NCBI GenBank assembly: GCA_910575505.1
Contig: CAJTFK010000006.1
Coordinates: 118,580 to 182,579 of the forward strand
Reading direction: 5' to 3'
DNA from: Oscillospiraceae bacterium
GTDB taxonomy: Bacteria; Bacillota; Clostridia; Oscillospirales; Oscillospiraceae
Length of the DNA stretch: 64,000 nt
Shown: piece by piece, positions 34,753 through 43,585 of the stretch
How positions within the stretch are numbered: the stretch's first letter is position 1
Layout of the letters: each line of letters begins with the position of its first letter
Made by a program: the position numbers and the translations under genes
The notes under the pieces: generated by a model
What the model was told of the DNA's origin: nothing
The model's database searches: none
What the model saw: the letters and a program-made list of their open reading frames with translations, nothing else

Positions 34753-35259
34753 ATGATTCCTCAGCTGCGTCCATATGACCGGGAAGCCGTCGTTCTGTAT
34801 GCCCATCAGTGGGCCTACGGACGAAATCCGCTCTTTTATGACTATGAATATCTGGGCGGCGACTGCACAAACTTTGCGTCTCAATGTCTCTATGCCGGAA
34901 GCGGCATCATGAATTACACGCCTACCTATGGATGGTATTATATCAGTCCCAACCAGAAAGCGCCGGCCTGGACCGGCGTACCGTACCTGTACAATTTCCT
35001 GACCCGGAACCAGCGCTCCGTCGGCCCGGCAGGGGAGCCCTGCGGCATAGAAGAGCTTCTGCCCGGGGACCTGATTCAGCTCTCTTTCAAGGGGGAGAGC
35101 TTCCAGCACTCGCCCATTGTCGTTTCGGTGGGTACTCCGGCGACGCCGGAAAATGTGCTGATTGCCGCCCATAGCTACGACGCCGACTACAGGCCTCTGT
35201 CGACCTATGAATACCGGGCCATCCGCATGCTGCATATCATCGGCGTTTTCCGTCCATAA
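34753..35259 (+). CDS. Putative amidase (Amidase_6-type) domain protein
   Basis: 168 residues. YDREAVVLYAHQWAYGRNP, then GGDCTNFASQCLYAGSG with the candidate catalytic Cys (about residue 37), and a downstream HSPIVV and AAHSYDADYRPL giving the His. This matches the NlpC/P60-like putative amidase family PF12671. No signal peptide is seen, so it probably acts inside the cell or mother cell. In related clostridia such genes often attend sporulation; that is inference. Confidence 0.8.
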   Translation: MIPQLRPYDREAVVLYAHQWAYGRNPLFYDYEYLGGDCTNFASQCLYAGSGIMNYTPTYGWYYISPNQKAPAWTGVPYLYNFLTRNQRSVGPAGEPCGIEELLPGDLIQLSFKGESFQHSPIVVSVGTPATPENVLIAAHSYDADYRPLSTYEYRAIRMLHIIGVFRP

Positions 35260-35332
35260 AACAGCGGCGCACCCATGAAAGGGACGTGTTTTTCATCCTC
35301 CTGCCGCGTCAAAACCGTTTAAGCGTTTACTT

Positions 35333-35360
35333 GAAGGAACCCGTAAAGGGTTCCTTTTCC
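35333..35360 (+). terminator. Terminator
   Basis: GAAGGAACCC (35333-35342), GTAAA loop, GGGTTCCTTTTC (35348 on). Confidence 0.75.
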
Positions 35361-35444
35361 ATGTCCCGGCGGAAGCGCGGCGCAGGAAGTCGGCATAAAT
35401 CTGCTGGTATGCCTGCCGGTTTCAACTTTTGCCGGAACGACTGT

Positions 35445-35473
35445 GGGCGGTTATCCATGATGGATAACCGCCC
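35445..35473 (-). repeat. Perfect 12-bp palindrome beyond the DUF5713 gene
   Basis: GGGCGGTTATCC, loop ATGAT, GGATAACCGCCC. It lies 18 bases after the minus-strand stop and could end that transcript, but neither strand shows a T-run next to it. Confidence 0.6.
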
Positions 35474-35491
35474 TGCCTGCCTGAAGCTAGC

Positions 35492-35818
35492 TTACCAGTC
35501 CCGTTCCCGAATCGCCTCCTCCACGTCAATGGGAATGCCGAACCACTCCAGAATATAGCCGACGGTTTCCCCAATACAGTCCCGGGCCACCGTTTCAAGC
35601 TCACTGCCGTTCTCGTCAAATTCCTCCTGAAGGTCGTTGATGGCGCAGACCGCTCCGTCCAGCCTGGCCTGAATGGCCTCGGTATCGGTTTCGCCGGTCT
35701 CCAGCAGGTCAATCACCGTTTGAAGTGCGGCCTTCACCTTGTCCACCAGAAAATCGGGGTAGTACTCGTCCCGGTACATCTCGCTCAGCAGCTGATAGTC
35801 TCTGTCAAATGCTTTCAT
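35492..35818 (-). CDS. DUF5713-like protein
   Basis: 108 residues, acidic. LLSEMYRDEYYPDFLVDKVK near the start, GSELETVARDCIGETVGYIL and the terminal IDVEEAIRERDW match the DUF5713 family pattern. The function is unknown. AGGAGCACAGG precedes the ATG and a promoter lies at 35855-35883. Confidence 0.65.
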   Translation of the reverse strand: MKAFDRDYQLLSEMYRDEYYPDFLVDKVKAALQTVIDLLETGETDTEAIQARLDGAVCAINDLQEEFDENGSELETVARDCIGETVGYILEWFGIPIDVEEAIRERDW

Positions 35819-35854
35819 CCTGTGCTCCTCTCAAACTAATATTTGTTGAAATGA

Positions 35855-35883
35855 AGTGTATCACAGCCGGCGTCCGGATTCAA
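35855..35883 (-). promoter_or_regulatory. Promoter for the DUF5713 gene
   Basis: On the minus strand: TTGAAT (35883-35878), 17-nt spacer, TACACT (35860-35855). Confidence 0.6.
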
Positions 35884-36062
35884 GCGGCTGCCGTCGCCGG
35901 GGCTGAAAAGAGGCAGGCACGTCCGTTCTGCCCCGGGGCATGAACAGGCCGCGGCCATGGGACAGACGCCGGCAGGCGGGGAAATCCCGCCGCTGCCTGA
36001 AAAGCCCCCGGCGCGTAAACGACTGGCGCAAAAAGTAAAAAAAAGAAGCTCCGATTTTGCGG
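35884..36062. other. Divergent intergenic region before ruvC
   Basis: The full gene-free stretch is 35819-36140. It holds the two promoters listed separately. The remaining GC-rich part shows no gene, tRNA or clear terminator. Confidence 0.5.
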
Positions 36063-36091
36063 TTGCGTATGACACCGAAATTTGATATACT
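36063..36091 (+). promoter_or_regulatory. Promoter for the ruv operon
   Basis: TTGCGT (36063-36068), 17-nt spacer, TATACT (36086-36091), 50 bases before the ruvC start. Confidence 0.7.
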
Positions 36092-36140
36092 AATAAAGAT
36101 TGCAAAAATCAACACAGAAAACCGCCGAAAGGAGAGGGGC

Positions 36141-36650
36141 ATGCGAATCTTAGGCATTGATCCCGGCTTTGCCACCATCGGTTTCGGCCTGGTGGAAGCC
36201 GAGCGGGGACAGGTACATATGAAAACCTACGGCACCGTCACCACCCCGGCGGGACTGCCCCTCAGCCGGCGGCTCTACCAGATCGGCACAGATATGGAGG
36301 ACCTGATCGGCCAGCTGAAGCCCCATGTGATTTCCATCGAAGAGCTGTTTTTCAATACCAATATCACCACCGGCATCGCCGTGGCCCACGGGCGGGGCGT
36401 GATTCTCTACGCCGCGGAAAGATGCGGCGTCCCTCTGTACGAATATACGCCCTCGCAGGTAAAGCTGTCGGTGACGGGCTACGGCAAGGCGGAAAAACGG
36501 CAGGTGATGGACATGACACGGCGGCTGTTGAAGCTGAACGCCATTCCCCGGCCCGACGATGCCGCCGACGCCCTGGCCCTGGCAATCTGCCACGCCAGAA
36601 GTGCGACGTCCCGGCTTCCCAGGACGGGGGATGTGAAGGAGACCATTTGA
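36141..36650 (+). CDS. ruvC: Holliday junction resolvase RuvC
   Basis: 169 residues. It cuts four-way DNA junctions. RILGIDPGFATIGFGLVE carries the first catalytic Asp; SIEELFFNTN the Glu; and PDDAADALALAICH the C-terminal Asp pair. ATG 36141 follows AAAGGAGAGGGGC. Confidence 0.95.
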   Translation: MRILGIDPGFATIGFGLVEAERGQVHMKTYGTVTTPAGLPLSRRLYQIGTDMEDLIGQLKPHVISIEELFFNTNITTGIAVAHGRGVILYAAERCGVPLYEYTPSQVKLSVTGYGKAEKRQVMDMTRRLLKLNAIPRPDDAADALALAICHARSATSRLPRTGDVKETI

Positions 36651-36696
36651 AAATGAACAGGAAGTCCGGCTTTGCCGGGCAGAGAGAGGAGCTGCG

Positions 36697-37305
36697 ATGT
36701 TTTACTATCTGGAGGGCACGGTGGCGGAGCTGCTGCCCTATCTGGCGGTGATTGACTGCGGCGGCGTGGGCTACGCCTGCAAAACCACGAACAATACCCT
36801 GTCGGCCCTGAAAAAGGGACAGAAGGGAAAGCTCTACACCCATTTGAACGTAGGCGACGGCATTTTTGAGCTGTATGGCTTCGCCACACAGAGAGAGCTG
36901 AACAGCTTCCGGCTGCTGATTGGCGTTTCCGGCGTGGGCCCCAAGGCTGCGCTGGCTATTTTGTCCGTGGGAACGCCGGAGACCCTGGCTATGGCCATTG
37001 TCACCGGCGATGAAAAGAGCCTGACGGCGGCCCCGGGCATCGGCAAGAAAATTGCCCAGCGAATCATTCTGGAGCTGAAGGACAAAATGGCTAAGGAGAC
37101 CGGCGGCAGTCTGGATTTCTCCGGCGGCAAAGGCGGTCCCGCTCCCGCCATGTTCGCCAGCAAGGCTGCTGAAGCCGCTCAGGCGCTGGCGGTGCTGGGA
37201 TATACCAGCCAGGAGGTTTCGGCAGCCCTGAAGGGGCTGGATGTGGAACATCTGCCCTTGGAGGAAATTGTCCGGCAGGGACTGAAACGGATGGCGAAGC
37301 TGTAA
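36697..37305 (+). CDS. ruvA: Holliday junction DNA helicase subunit RuvA
   Basis: 202 residues with the OB-fold N-terminus, two HhH motifs (GVSGVGPKAALAIL about 77; APGIGKKIAQRI about 112) and a C-terminal domain III that binds RuvB. Three unrelated small genes separate it from ruvB. Confidence 0.95.
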   Translation: MFYYLEGTVAELLPYLAVIDCGGVGYACKTTNNTLSALKKGQKGKLYTHLNVGDGIFELYGFATQRELNSFRLLIGVSGVGPKAALAILSVGTPETLAMAIVTGDEKSLTAAPGIGKKIAQRIILELKDKMAKETGGSLDFSGGKGGPAPAMFASKAAEAAQALAVLGYTSQEVSAALKGLDVEHLPLEEIVRQGLKRMAKL

Positions 37306-37332
37306 GCAGAACAGGGAAGGGAGCATCGAGAA

Positions 37333-38001
37333 ATGAACCCATTGGACGTATTTCATGAACCCCCCAAACAGAGTGCCGGCCTGTCCGGCGGCGAGGAGAT
37401 CTCCGCCCCCGGCTGGGACGCCATTACAGAGGCGTTCCGGAAGCTGTACCCCGGTCAGGAAAACCCCATTCATTTCGGCGCGCTGATTCCCTGGCGGCTG
37501 GGCGGCCCCAATCCTTTACAGGGCGTCAGCGCCTATGACGGCGGGGATTTTTTCCACCTCGTTACCTATGGGCTGACCGACCTCTACGAGAAGGAGGGAA
37601 CGGACCCGGAATACAGTGGGTACGGCTATGAATTTACTCTGAAGCTCCGAAAGACAGGGCTGGGGGATGTTCACGCCGAGTTGGGCGGCATTGCGGGTAT
37701 TTTGCAGGACCTGGCAAAGCTGACCTTCGAAAACGGGGAACAATTCTACCCCAACGAGTATATTTACACTGGCCAGAAGACCGGCATGGACCGAGCGGGA
37801 ACATCCAGGCTCACAGGCTTCATCACCGCCCGGGACGAGGCGGGGACCATCGAGACCCCCAACGGGAAGGTGGACTTCGTGAAACTGATCGGCGCGACAG
37901 ACGCGGAGCTGCGGGCCGTTATGGATGGAAAGCTCCGGGTCGCGGAGCTGGCGGAACGCCTGGGCGGCTGGACGGACTACACAAGAGACAGTACGGTTTG
38001 A
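37333..38001 (+). CDS. Suppressor-of-fused (SUFU) domain protein
   Basis: 222 residues. HFGALIPWRLGGPNPLQGVS and FFHLVTYGLTDLYEKEGTDP are the SUFU-domain signature found in bacterial PF05076 proteins. Bacterial members are often immunity proteins of polymorphic toxins, usually without a neighbouring toxin when orphan. Here it sits between ruvA and the DUF6054 gene, in the same direction with short gaps, and no toxin is near. The role is unknown. Confidence 0.82.
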   Translation: MNPLDVFHEPPKQSAGLSGGEEISAPGWDAITEAFRKLYPGQENPIHFGALIPWRLGGPNPLQGVSAYDGGDFFHLVTYGLTDLYEKEGTDPEYSGYGYEFTLKLRKTGLGDVHAELGGIAGILQDLAKLTFENGEQFYPNEYIYTGQKTGMDRAGTSRLTGFITARDEAGTIETPNGKVDFVKLIGATDAELRAVMDGKLRVAELAERLGGWTDYTRDSTV

Positions 38002-38038
38002 GCCGCCGACTCCACAACAGGGAAGGGAGCGAACGCAG

Positions 38039-38371
38039 ATGGCGAAATATGAGCGCAGGTTTCAGGGAGACTTTGACGGGGTTCTTCACCGGCTGCACGA
38101 GGGCATTTTAAGCGGGAGCGCGTCTGCCAGCTTCGAGAACGGCAGCGACTACGCCGCCGGAAACGTCCGCTGCGCGGTCCGGGTCTATGAGCGGTACAGC
38201 CTGGCCGGCGGCAACCGGCTCAGTGTCAGCGTGATGCTGGTGGGGCAGGACAGGAATCTGTTCCTGTCCGCCATTACAGCCGGCGGAAGTCAGGCTATGT
38301 TTTTCAAGCTCAATACATGGGGTGAAGAAGCCTTTCTGGAGAAGATCCGGAATATTGCCGAAACACTCTGA
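38039..38371 (+). CDS. DUF6054-like protein
   Basis: 110 residues. MAKYERRFQGDFDGVLHRLH, SASFENGSDYAAGNVRCAVR and SAITAGGSQAMFFKLNTWGEE match the DUF6054 family as I remember it. The function is unknown. ATG 38039 follows GGAAGGGAGCGAACGCAG. Part of the insert inside the ruv cluster. Confidence 0.7.
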   Translation: MAKYERRFQGDFDGVLHRLHEGILSGSASASFENGSDYAAGNVRCAVRVYERYSLAGGNRLSVSVMLVGQDRNLFLSAITAGGSQAMFFKLNTWGEEAFLEKIRNIAETL

Positions 38372-38392
38372 GAAAAAAGGGAGGGGAGAGCC

Positions 38393-38608
38393 TTGCTGCT
38401 TTCTTCACTGGCTGCCCTGGGGTTTCTCGGCAGCATCGTGATGATGTTCCGCTTTTCCAAATACTGCCGCCTGCTCAGCAAACGCTGGGCGCTGGACCAG
38501 GAGACGGCGGACCGCTATCAGGCGGGGGCCCAGCGCAGTCTGGCGGCTATGGGCGTACTGCTGGGCGGTTGTGTGGCCGCAATTATTCTAAAGGCTCTGA
38601 TTTCCTGA
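38393..38608 (+). CDS. Small two-helix membrane protein
   Basis: 71 residues, TTG start with GGGAGGGGAGAGCC upstream. Helices at about 3-21 (SLAALGFLGSIVMMF) and 50-70 (AAMGVLLGGCVAAIILKAL) flank a charged loop. No family recognised. Third gene of the ruvA-ruvB insert. Confidence 0.6.
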   Translation: MLLSSLAALGFLGSIVMMFRFSKYCRLLSKRWALDQETADRYQAGAQRSLAAMGVLLGGCVAAIILKALIS

Positions 38609-38667
38609 ACGGGCGTTCCCGGTTATAAAGAAGCCCCGGAGAGGGGGCAGGACGAGGAAGTGAGTAT

Positions 38668-39726
38668 GTGAGCATCGACTTTGGAAACGATATCTATGAG
38701 GAGCCCATTGTGGCAAAGACCTTCCTCCAGGAGGACGCCCAGGAGGGCTCCCTGCGTCCCAGGACGCTCCGGGAGTACATCGGTCAGGAGAAGGCAAAGG
38801 AGAATCTCTCCATTTTCATTCAGGCCGCCCGGAAGCGGGAGGAATCCCTGGACCATGTGCTGCTCCACGGTCCTCCGGGCCTGGGCAAAACCACACTGGC
38901 GGGCATCATCGCCCAGGAGATGGGGGTGAACATCCGCATCACCTCCGGCCCTGCTATTGAGAAGCCCGGCGACCTGGCGGCCCTGCTGACAAATCTGAAT
39001 GAGGGAGATATTCTCTTTGTGGATGAAATCCACCGGCTGAACCGCTCCGTGGAGGAAATCCTGTATCCCGCCATGGAGGACTACGTGCTGGACATTATTG
39101 TGGGCAAGGGACCCTCTGCCAACTCCATCCGGCTGGACCTGTCCCGGTTCACCCTGATCGGGGCCACCACCCGGGCGGGCCAGCTCTCCGCGCCCCTGCG
39201 GGACCGTTTCGGCGTGACGCTGCGTCTGGAGCTCTATACGCCGGAGGAGCTGTCCCATATTGTGACCCGCTCCGCCCGGATTCTGAATGTGGAGATTGTG
39301 GAGGAAGGAGCCATGGAGATTGCCAGGCGCTCCCGGGGTACGCCCCGCATTGCAAACCGGATGCTCCGCCGGGTCCGGGACTTCGCTCAGGTGAAGGCCG
39401 ACGGCATCATCACCAAGGACGTGGCGGACCAGGCCCTCTGCGCGTTGGAAATCGACTACCTGGGCCTGGACCCGGTGGACCGGCGGATGATGGCGGCCAT
39501 CATCGACAGCTACGGCGGCGGTCCCGTGGGGCTGGAGACCCTGGCGGCCACCATCGGAGAGGAGTCCGTGACGCTGGAAGACGTTTATGAGCCCTATCTG
39601 ATGCAGCTGGGCTTTTTGACCCGGACCCCCCGGGGCCGCTGTGTGACGCAGAAGGCCTATCAGCATCTCCACAGGACCATCCCCGGCGGCGCGTCGGGGG
39701 ATCTGATGGACCAGCTGACGCTGTGA
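38668..39726 (+). CDS. ruvB: Holliday junction DNA helicase ATPase RuvB
   Basis: 352 residues. AAA+ motor of branch migration: Walker [10 protein letters not shown] (about 68), Walker [12 protein letters not shown] (about 115), sensor I GATTRAG and the arginine finger region [10 protein letters not shown], then a winged helix. GTG start at 38668. The stop overlaps the next (decayed) gene. Confidence 0.96.
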   Translation: MSIDFGNDIYEEPIVAKTFLQEDAQEGSLRPRTLREYIGQEKAKENLSIFIQAARKREESLDHVLLHGPPGLGKTTLAGIIAQEMGVNIRITSGPAIEKPGDLAALLTNLNEGDILFVDEIHRLNRSVEEILYPAMEDYVLDIIVGKGPSANSIRLDLSRFTLIGATTRAGQLSAPLRDRFGVTLRLELYTPEELSHIVTRSARILNVEIVEEGAMEIARRSRGTPRIANRMLRRVRDFAQVKADGIITKDVADQALCALEIDYLGLDPVDRRMMAAIIDSYGGGPVGLETLAATIGEESVTLEDVYEPYLMQLGFLTRTPRGRCVTQKAYQHLHRTIPGGASGDLMDQLTL

Positions 39727-40452
39727 GCGGTCCGGAGTATCTGGTGTCCGTCCGCCTCCGGCGGGCGCTGCCGGAGGGAAGCTGGCTCCAGCGGCTGGGT
39801 CCGGTGCGCTGGCTGACGGAGAGGCACGCGCTGGAATTTGACCGGCCCGTCACCTTCCTGGTGGGGGAGAACGGGACGGGGAAGTCCACACTGCTGGAGG
39901 GCATCGCCGTGGCCTGCGGCTTCAACCCAGAGGGCGGCACCCGGAATTTCAATTTCTCCACCCGGGCCACACCTGACCCCCGCCCGGAGGCGCTACGCAA
40001 GAGACGGCTTTTTCCTCCGTGCCGAGAGCTTTTACAACGTGGCTACCAACATTGACGAGATGGACGAAACCCTTGCCGCAAGCCCCAGGCTGATTGACAG
40101 CTACGGCGGCGTGTCCCTCCACTGCCAGTCCCATGGGGAGAGTTTTCTGGCGCTGGTCCAGAACCGCTTCGGCGGGGAAGGGCTGTACCTGCTGGACGAG
40201 CCGGAGGCGGCCCTGTCCCCCTCGCGCCTTCTGACGCTGCTGGGAGAGATGAATGCGCTGGTGAAGGCGGATTCTCAATTCATCGTGGCCACCCATTCGC
40301 CAATCCTGATGGCGTTCCCCGGGGCCCGGATTTACGAGCTCAGCGGAACGGGCATCCGGCCGGTGGAGTACCGGGAGACGGAGCACTACCAGCTGACAAA
40401 GCGTTTTTTGGATGACCCGGAACGGATGCTGCGGTATCTGCTGGAAGAATGA
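39723..40452 (+). pseudogene. Broken AAA/ABC-type ATPase gene
   Basis: The N-terminal half is open in one frame (to about 39970): ALEFDRPVTFLVGENGTGKST with Walker A, then GFNPEGGTRNFNFSTRAT. The C-terminal half continues in another frame from about 39998: RDGFFLRAESFYNVAT, SYGGVSLHCQSHGESFLAL (ABC signature-like), LYLLDEPEAALSP (Walker B) and ATHSPIL. In intact relatives I know, roughly 18 residues separate the two blocks; here about 28 bases do. A deletion of about 26 bases with frame loss explains this. The intact family is a predicted AAA ATPase of unknown role. Confidence 0.75.
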
Positions 40453-40464
40453 GGAGTATGCAAT

Positions 40465-40953
40465 ATGCTGGAGACGTACACCGCTTTCATAGAGAACGAC
40501 CTTCATGACATCTGGACGCTGCTGGCGCAGAGGGAGTTTAAAGAGGCTTACCGGCGCTATGCCCCGGTGTGGGAAGATATGCTGTTTATCCGCGAGGAGG
40601 CGGAATGGATGGACTTCCTGGAGTGTGAAGGCCCGGATCTGGAGGAACGGCCCCTGCGGCTTCATCTGGCGGCGTGGGCGGACTGCTGTCTGGAAATTGG
40701 CTGCTATGAGGGAGATGTGACCGGAAAGCTGATGAACTTCCTTCGTCAGGATTTACCGGAAAAGGTGTTTGACAGCTTGGAACGCTTTCCGGTAAGGGTT
40801 GATATTGATGAATTGAACGGGGCGCTGGAGCCTCAGATAAAGCCTTATCAGGAACAGCTGAAGCCCTGGGGCTGTAAGCTAAAGGTGTTTTTCGACGATA
40901 CCTACTGCGCAGGGGTCTATTTCGTGTTTCTGGAAGCGCCGCAGGACTGGTAG
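40465..40953 (+). CDS. Hypothetical acidic protein
   Basis: 162 residues. LETYTAFIENDLHDIWTLLA, then APVWEDMLFIREEAEWMDF and a C-terminal LKVFFDDTYCAGVYFVFLEA. It is acidic, aromatic-rich and without membrane helices. GAGGAGTATGCAAT precedes the ATG. The family is not recognised; the composition is like that of many small immunity proteins. Confidence 0.6.
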   Translation: MLETYTAFIENDLHDIWTLLAQREFKEAYRRYAPVWEDMLFIREEAEWMDFLECEGPDLEERPLRLHLAAWADCCLEIGCYEGDVTGKLMNFLRQDLPEKVFDSLERFPVRVDIDELNGALEPQIKPYQEQLKPWGCKLKVFFDDTYCAGVYFVFLEAPQDW

Positions 40954-40981
40954 CGCTTCCGCCGGGAGGAGGGAGTCGGAA

Positions 40982-41374
40982 ATGACAGAGTTTCTTTTCT
41001 GGCTCTTCACCCTGGCCACAGCCCTTCTGATTCCCGGGTGCATGATTGGCTTCGGACGGCACTTCCGGGACCATCCCCCCGGGGAAATCAACAGCTCCTT
41101 CGGCTACCGATCGGCCCGCTCCATGCGGAACCGGGAGACCTGGGACTTTGCCCATGCTTACAGCGGGCGGTTCTGGTACCGGGCGGGCCGGCCCATGCTG
41201 GGGGTTACGCTGGTGTGGATGCTGGCGCTGCTTGGGCGGGACATCGGCACGGTGGGGCGGTCCGGCATTATATTGACAGGCTTGCAGCTGGTTCCTCTTC
41301 TGGCGGTCATTCCCGCCACGGAACGGGCGCTGAAACGTGAATTTGACGATGACGATTTTGGAAGAAAGAGGTAA
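40982..41374 (+). CDS. SdpI-family membrane protein
   Basis: 130 residues. Three helices (about 3-22, 74-92, 97-115) and the SdpI signature NSSFGYRSARSMRNRETWDF / AHAYSGRFWYRAG between the first and second. Bacillus SdpI gives immunity to the SDP toxin and signals to its regulator; this is a short variant and no SdpC-like toxin is nearby. GGAGGGAGTCGGAA precedes the ATG. Confidence 0.82.
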   Translation: MTEFLFWLFTLATALLIPGCMIGFGRHFRDHPPGEINSSFGYRSARSMRNRETWDFAHAYSGRFWYRAGRPMLGVTLVWMLALLGRDIGTVGRSGIILTGLQLVPLLAVIPATERALKREFDDDDFGRKR

Positions 41375-41382
41375 TGGAATTT

Positions 41383-42741
41383 ATGGGTAAGCTATTTGGA
41401 ACCGACGGCATCCGGGGCGTGGTGGGCGAGAATCTGACGGCGGACATGGCCTTTCGTGTGGGGCAGGCGGTGGCCGAGGTCCTGAGAGAGGAAAAGAACG
41501 GGGAACGTCCCACCGTGGTCATCGGCAAGGACACCCGCATTTCCTCCGACATGCTGGAATCCGCTCTGATTGCGGGCATCTGCGACCAGGGGGGCGACGT
41601 GGAGCCGGTGGGGGACATTCCCACGCCTGCCGTGGCCTATCTGACCCGGCAGGAGAGGGCGGACGCCGGCATCGTCATTTCCGCCTCCCACAATCCCTAT
41701 GAGCACAACGGCATCAAGGTTTTCAACAGCCAGGGGTACAAACTCCCCGACGAGCTGGAGAACCGCGTGGAGGAAAAGGTTCTGTCGGACCGGCCCATGG
41801 AGCACCGCACCCGGGGGGAGATCGGCCGCCGGCATCACGGCATGAAGCAGCTGAAACGGGATTACATCGACTTCGTGGCCTCTACCATCGAGTCGGACCT
41901 CTCGGGGCTCCGCATCCTGGTGGACTGCGCCAACGGCGCCGCCAGCGCCACCGCGCCGGAGCTCTTCGGGCGCTTCAAGGCCCACACGGTGTTCCTTCAC
42001 CGGACCCCGGACGGCGTGAACATCAATGCCCGATGCGGCTCCACCCATCTGGAGGACCTGGCGGACCAGGTGAGGGCAGAGGGCTATGACATCGGCGTGG
42101 CCTTTGACGGCGACGCGGACCGCTGTCTGCTGGTGGATGAGACGGGCAGCGTCATTGACGGCGACAAGGTCATGGCTGTCTGCGCCCTGGACCTCAAGCG
42201 CCGGGGGCTGCTACGGGGCAACGCCATGGTGGCAACGGTCATGAGCAACCTGGGACTTCACGAATTCTGCCGGAATTACGGCATCGACCTGATCTGCACC
42301 GCCGTGGGCGACCGGAACGTTCTGGAAGAAATGCTCCGCCGGGATTACCGCGTCGGCGGGGAGCAGTCCGGGCACACCATTTTCACCGCCCTGGAGACCA
42401 CCGGCGACGGCCAGGTGACCGCCCTTCAGTTCCTTCAGGTGCTGGCCCGGTCCGGAAAAAAGGCCTCGGAGCTGGCCTCCGTCTGCGCGTCCTATCCCCA
42501 AGTTCTGGTCAATCTGGAGGTTCCCCACAGCGGCGGCGTCAAGGAGAAAATCATGGCCTCGCCCCAGCTGGCCGAAGCGGTGCGCCGTGAGGAGGAGACT
42601 TTGGCAGGGGAGGGCCGCGTTCTGGTCCGGGCCTCCGGAACGGAGGCGCTGATTCGTGTGATGGTTGAGGCAAAGACCAGCCAGATTGCACAAAATACGG
42701 CGGACCGTTTAGTGAGCCTTGTGAAATCGCTGGATTTTTGA
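41383..42741 (+). CDS. glmM: Phosphoglucosamine mutase
   Basis: 452 residues converting glucosamine 6-phosphate to the 1-phosphate for cell-wall precursors. KLFGTDGIRG at the N-terminus, active Ser in SASHNPYEHNGIK (about 100), metal loop FDGDADRCL (about 242) and GEQSGHTIF (about 326). ATG 41383 is preferred over 41374, which abuts the AGAGGT site. In many Firmicutes glmM follows cdaA-cdaR; here it is detached. Confidence 0.96.
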   Translation: MGKLFGTDGIRGVVGENLTADMAFRVGQAVAEVLREEKNGERPTVVIGKDTRISSDMLESALIAGICDQGGDVEPVGDIPTPAVAYLTRQERADAGIVISASHNPYEHNGIKVFNSQGYKLPDELENRVEEKVLSDRPMEHRTRGEIGRRHHGMKQLKRDYIDFVASTIESDLSGLRILVDCANGAASATAPELFGRFKAHTVFLHRTPDGVNINARCGSTHLEDLADQVRAEGYDIGVAFDGDADRCLLVDETGSVIDGDKVMAVCALDLKRRGLLRGNAMVATVMSNLGLHEFCRNYGIDLICTAVGDRNVLEEMLRRDYRVGGEQSGHTIFTALETTGDGQVTALQFLQVLARSGKKASELASVCASYPQVLVNLEVPHSGGVKEKIMASPQLAEAVRREEETLAGEGRVLVRASGTEALIRVMVEAKTSQIAQNTADRLVSLVKSLDF

Positions 42742-42865
42742 GCGAAACTTTTATAATCAGCAGCATCATTTCTGTCAAAACTATACAAAAATTTTGCTTT
42801 TTTTCGGATGAGTCAATAAAAATGCAAGATTTTCCAGAGATTTTTTGAAGATTTTGATAAAATAC

Positions 42866-42895
42866 TTGACATTTTCAGGGACAGGCGGGTATAAT
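42866..42895 (+). promoter_or_regulatory. Strong promoter overlapping the sigH-like start
   Basis: TTGACA (42866-42871), 18-nt spacer, TATAAT (42890-42895): both boxes perfect. The ATG of the following gene begins only six bases after the -10 box. Confidence 0.85.
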
Positions 42896-42900
42896 ACATC

Positions 42901-43548
42901 ATGTGCACTACTTACAAAAACGAAATACTGGCGTTGGAGGATCAGTCGGACGAGGCGCTTTGTCTCCTGGCTGCTTCCGGGAACCGAAGGGCGGAGGAAA
43001 CACTGGTAGCTCGATACAATCGTCTGGTGCGCACCTGTGCCCGTCCGTTCTTTCTGGCAGGCGGGGACAGTGAGGACCTGACCCAAGAGGGAATGGTCGG
43101 ACTGATTACGGCAGTCCGGGAATATAACTCGGAAAAAGAAACGTCTTTCCGAACCTTCGCAGAGATCTGCATTCGCAGCCGGCTCTATTCTGTAATTCGT
43201 GCAGACCGGCGGGATAAGCAGCAGCCCTTGAATCAATCGGTATCTCTGGATACTCCATACTTTGAGTTTGAAAGCAATTCCATCGCTTCTGGTACCAGTA
43301 ATTTGGCGCAGCGTAATCCTGAAGATTTCCTGATCGACAGAGAACACACGGCGGCCCTCTTATCCGGTGTCCGGAAACAGTTGTCCGAATTTGAAGCGAG
43401 GATCTTGGGGTATTATTTGGATGGTCTTTCTTGCAGGGAAATTGCCAAGGCAGTGAATAAGCCCCCAAAATCCGTGGACAACGCTGTGCAGCGCATTCGT
43501 CGCAAGGTGGCACGGCACTTACTTTCCGGCGATTTCAGCAGATGCTGA
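42901..43548 (+). CDS. sigH: SigH-like sigma-70 family factor
   Basis: 215 residues. Region 2 (ALCLLAASGNRRAEETLVAR ... DLTQEGMVGLITAVREYN) and region 4 (EFEARILGYYLDGLSCREIAKAVNKPPKSVDNAVQRIRRK) match Bacillus SigH closely in order, including FAE(I/L)CI and the VSLD(T/K)P linker. SigH drives entry into sporulation. No ribosome binding site lies upstream of the ATG, and the promoter places the transcript start at or beside it, suggesting a leaderless mRNA. A downstream TTG at 42934 is the only other early start and also lacks a site. Confidence 0.85.
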   Translation: MCTTYKNEILALEDQSDEALCLLAASGNRRAEETLVARYNRLVRTCARPFFLAGGDSEDLTQEGMVGLITAVREYNSEKETSFRTFAEICIRSRLYSVIRADRRDKQQPLNQSVSLDTPYFEFESNSIASGTSNLAQRNPEDFLIDREHTAALLSGVRKQLSEFEARILGYYLDGLSCREIAKAVNKPPKSVDNAVQRIRRKVARHLLSGDFSRC

Positions 43549-43585
43549 ACGCAATATATTTTCTTTTCAAAGAGAGGGTAACATC

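Noticed and set aside
35445..35473. Rho-independent terminator
   Set aside because: The stem is perfect but neither strand has a T-run; listed only as a palindrome.
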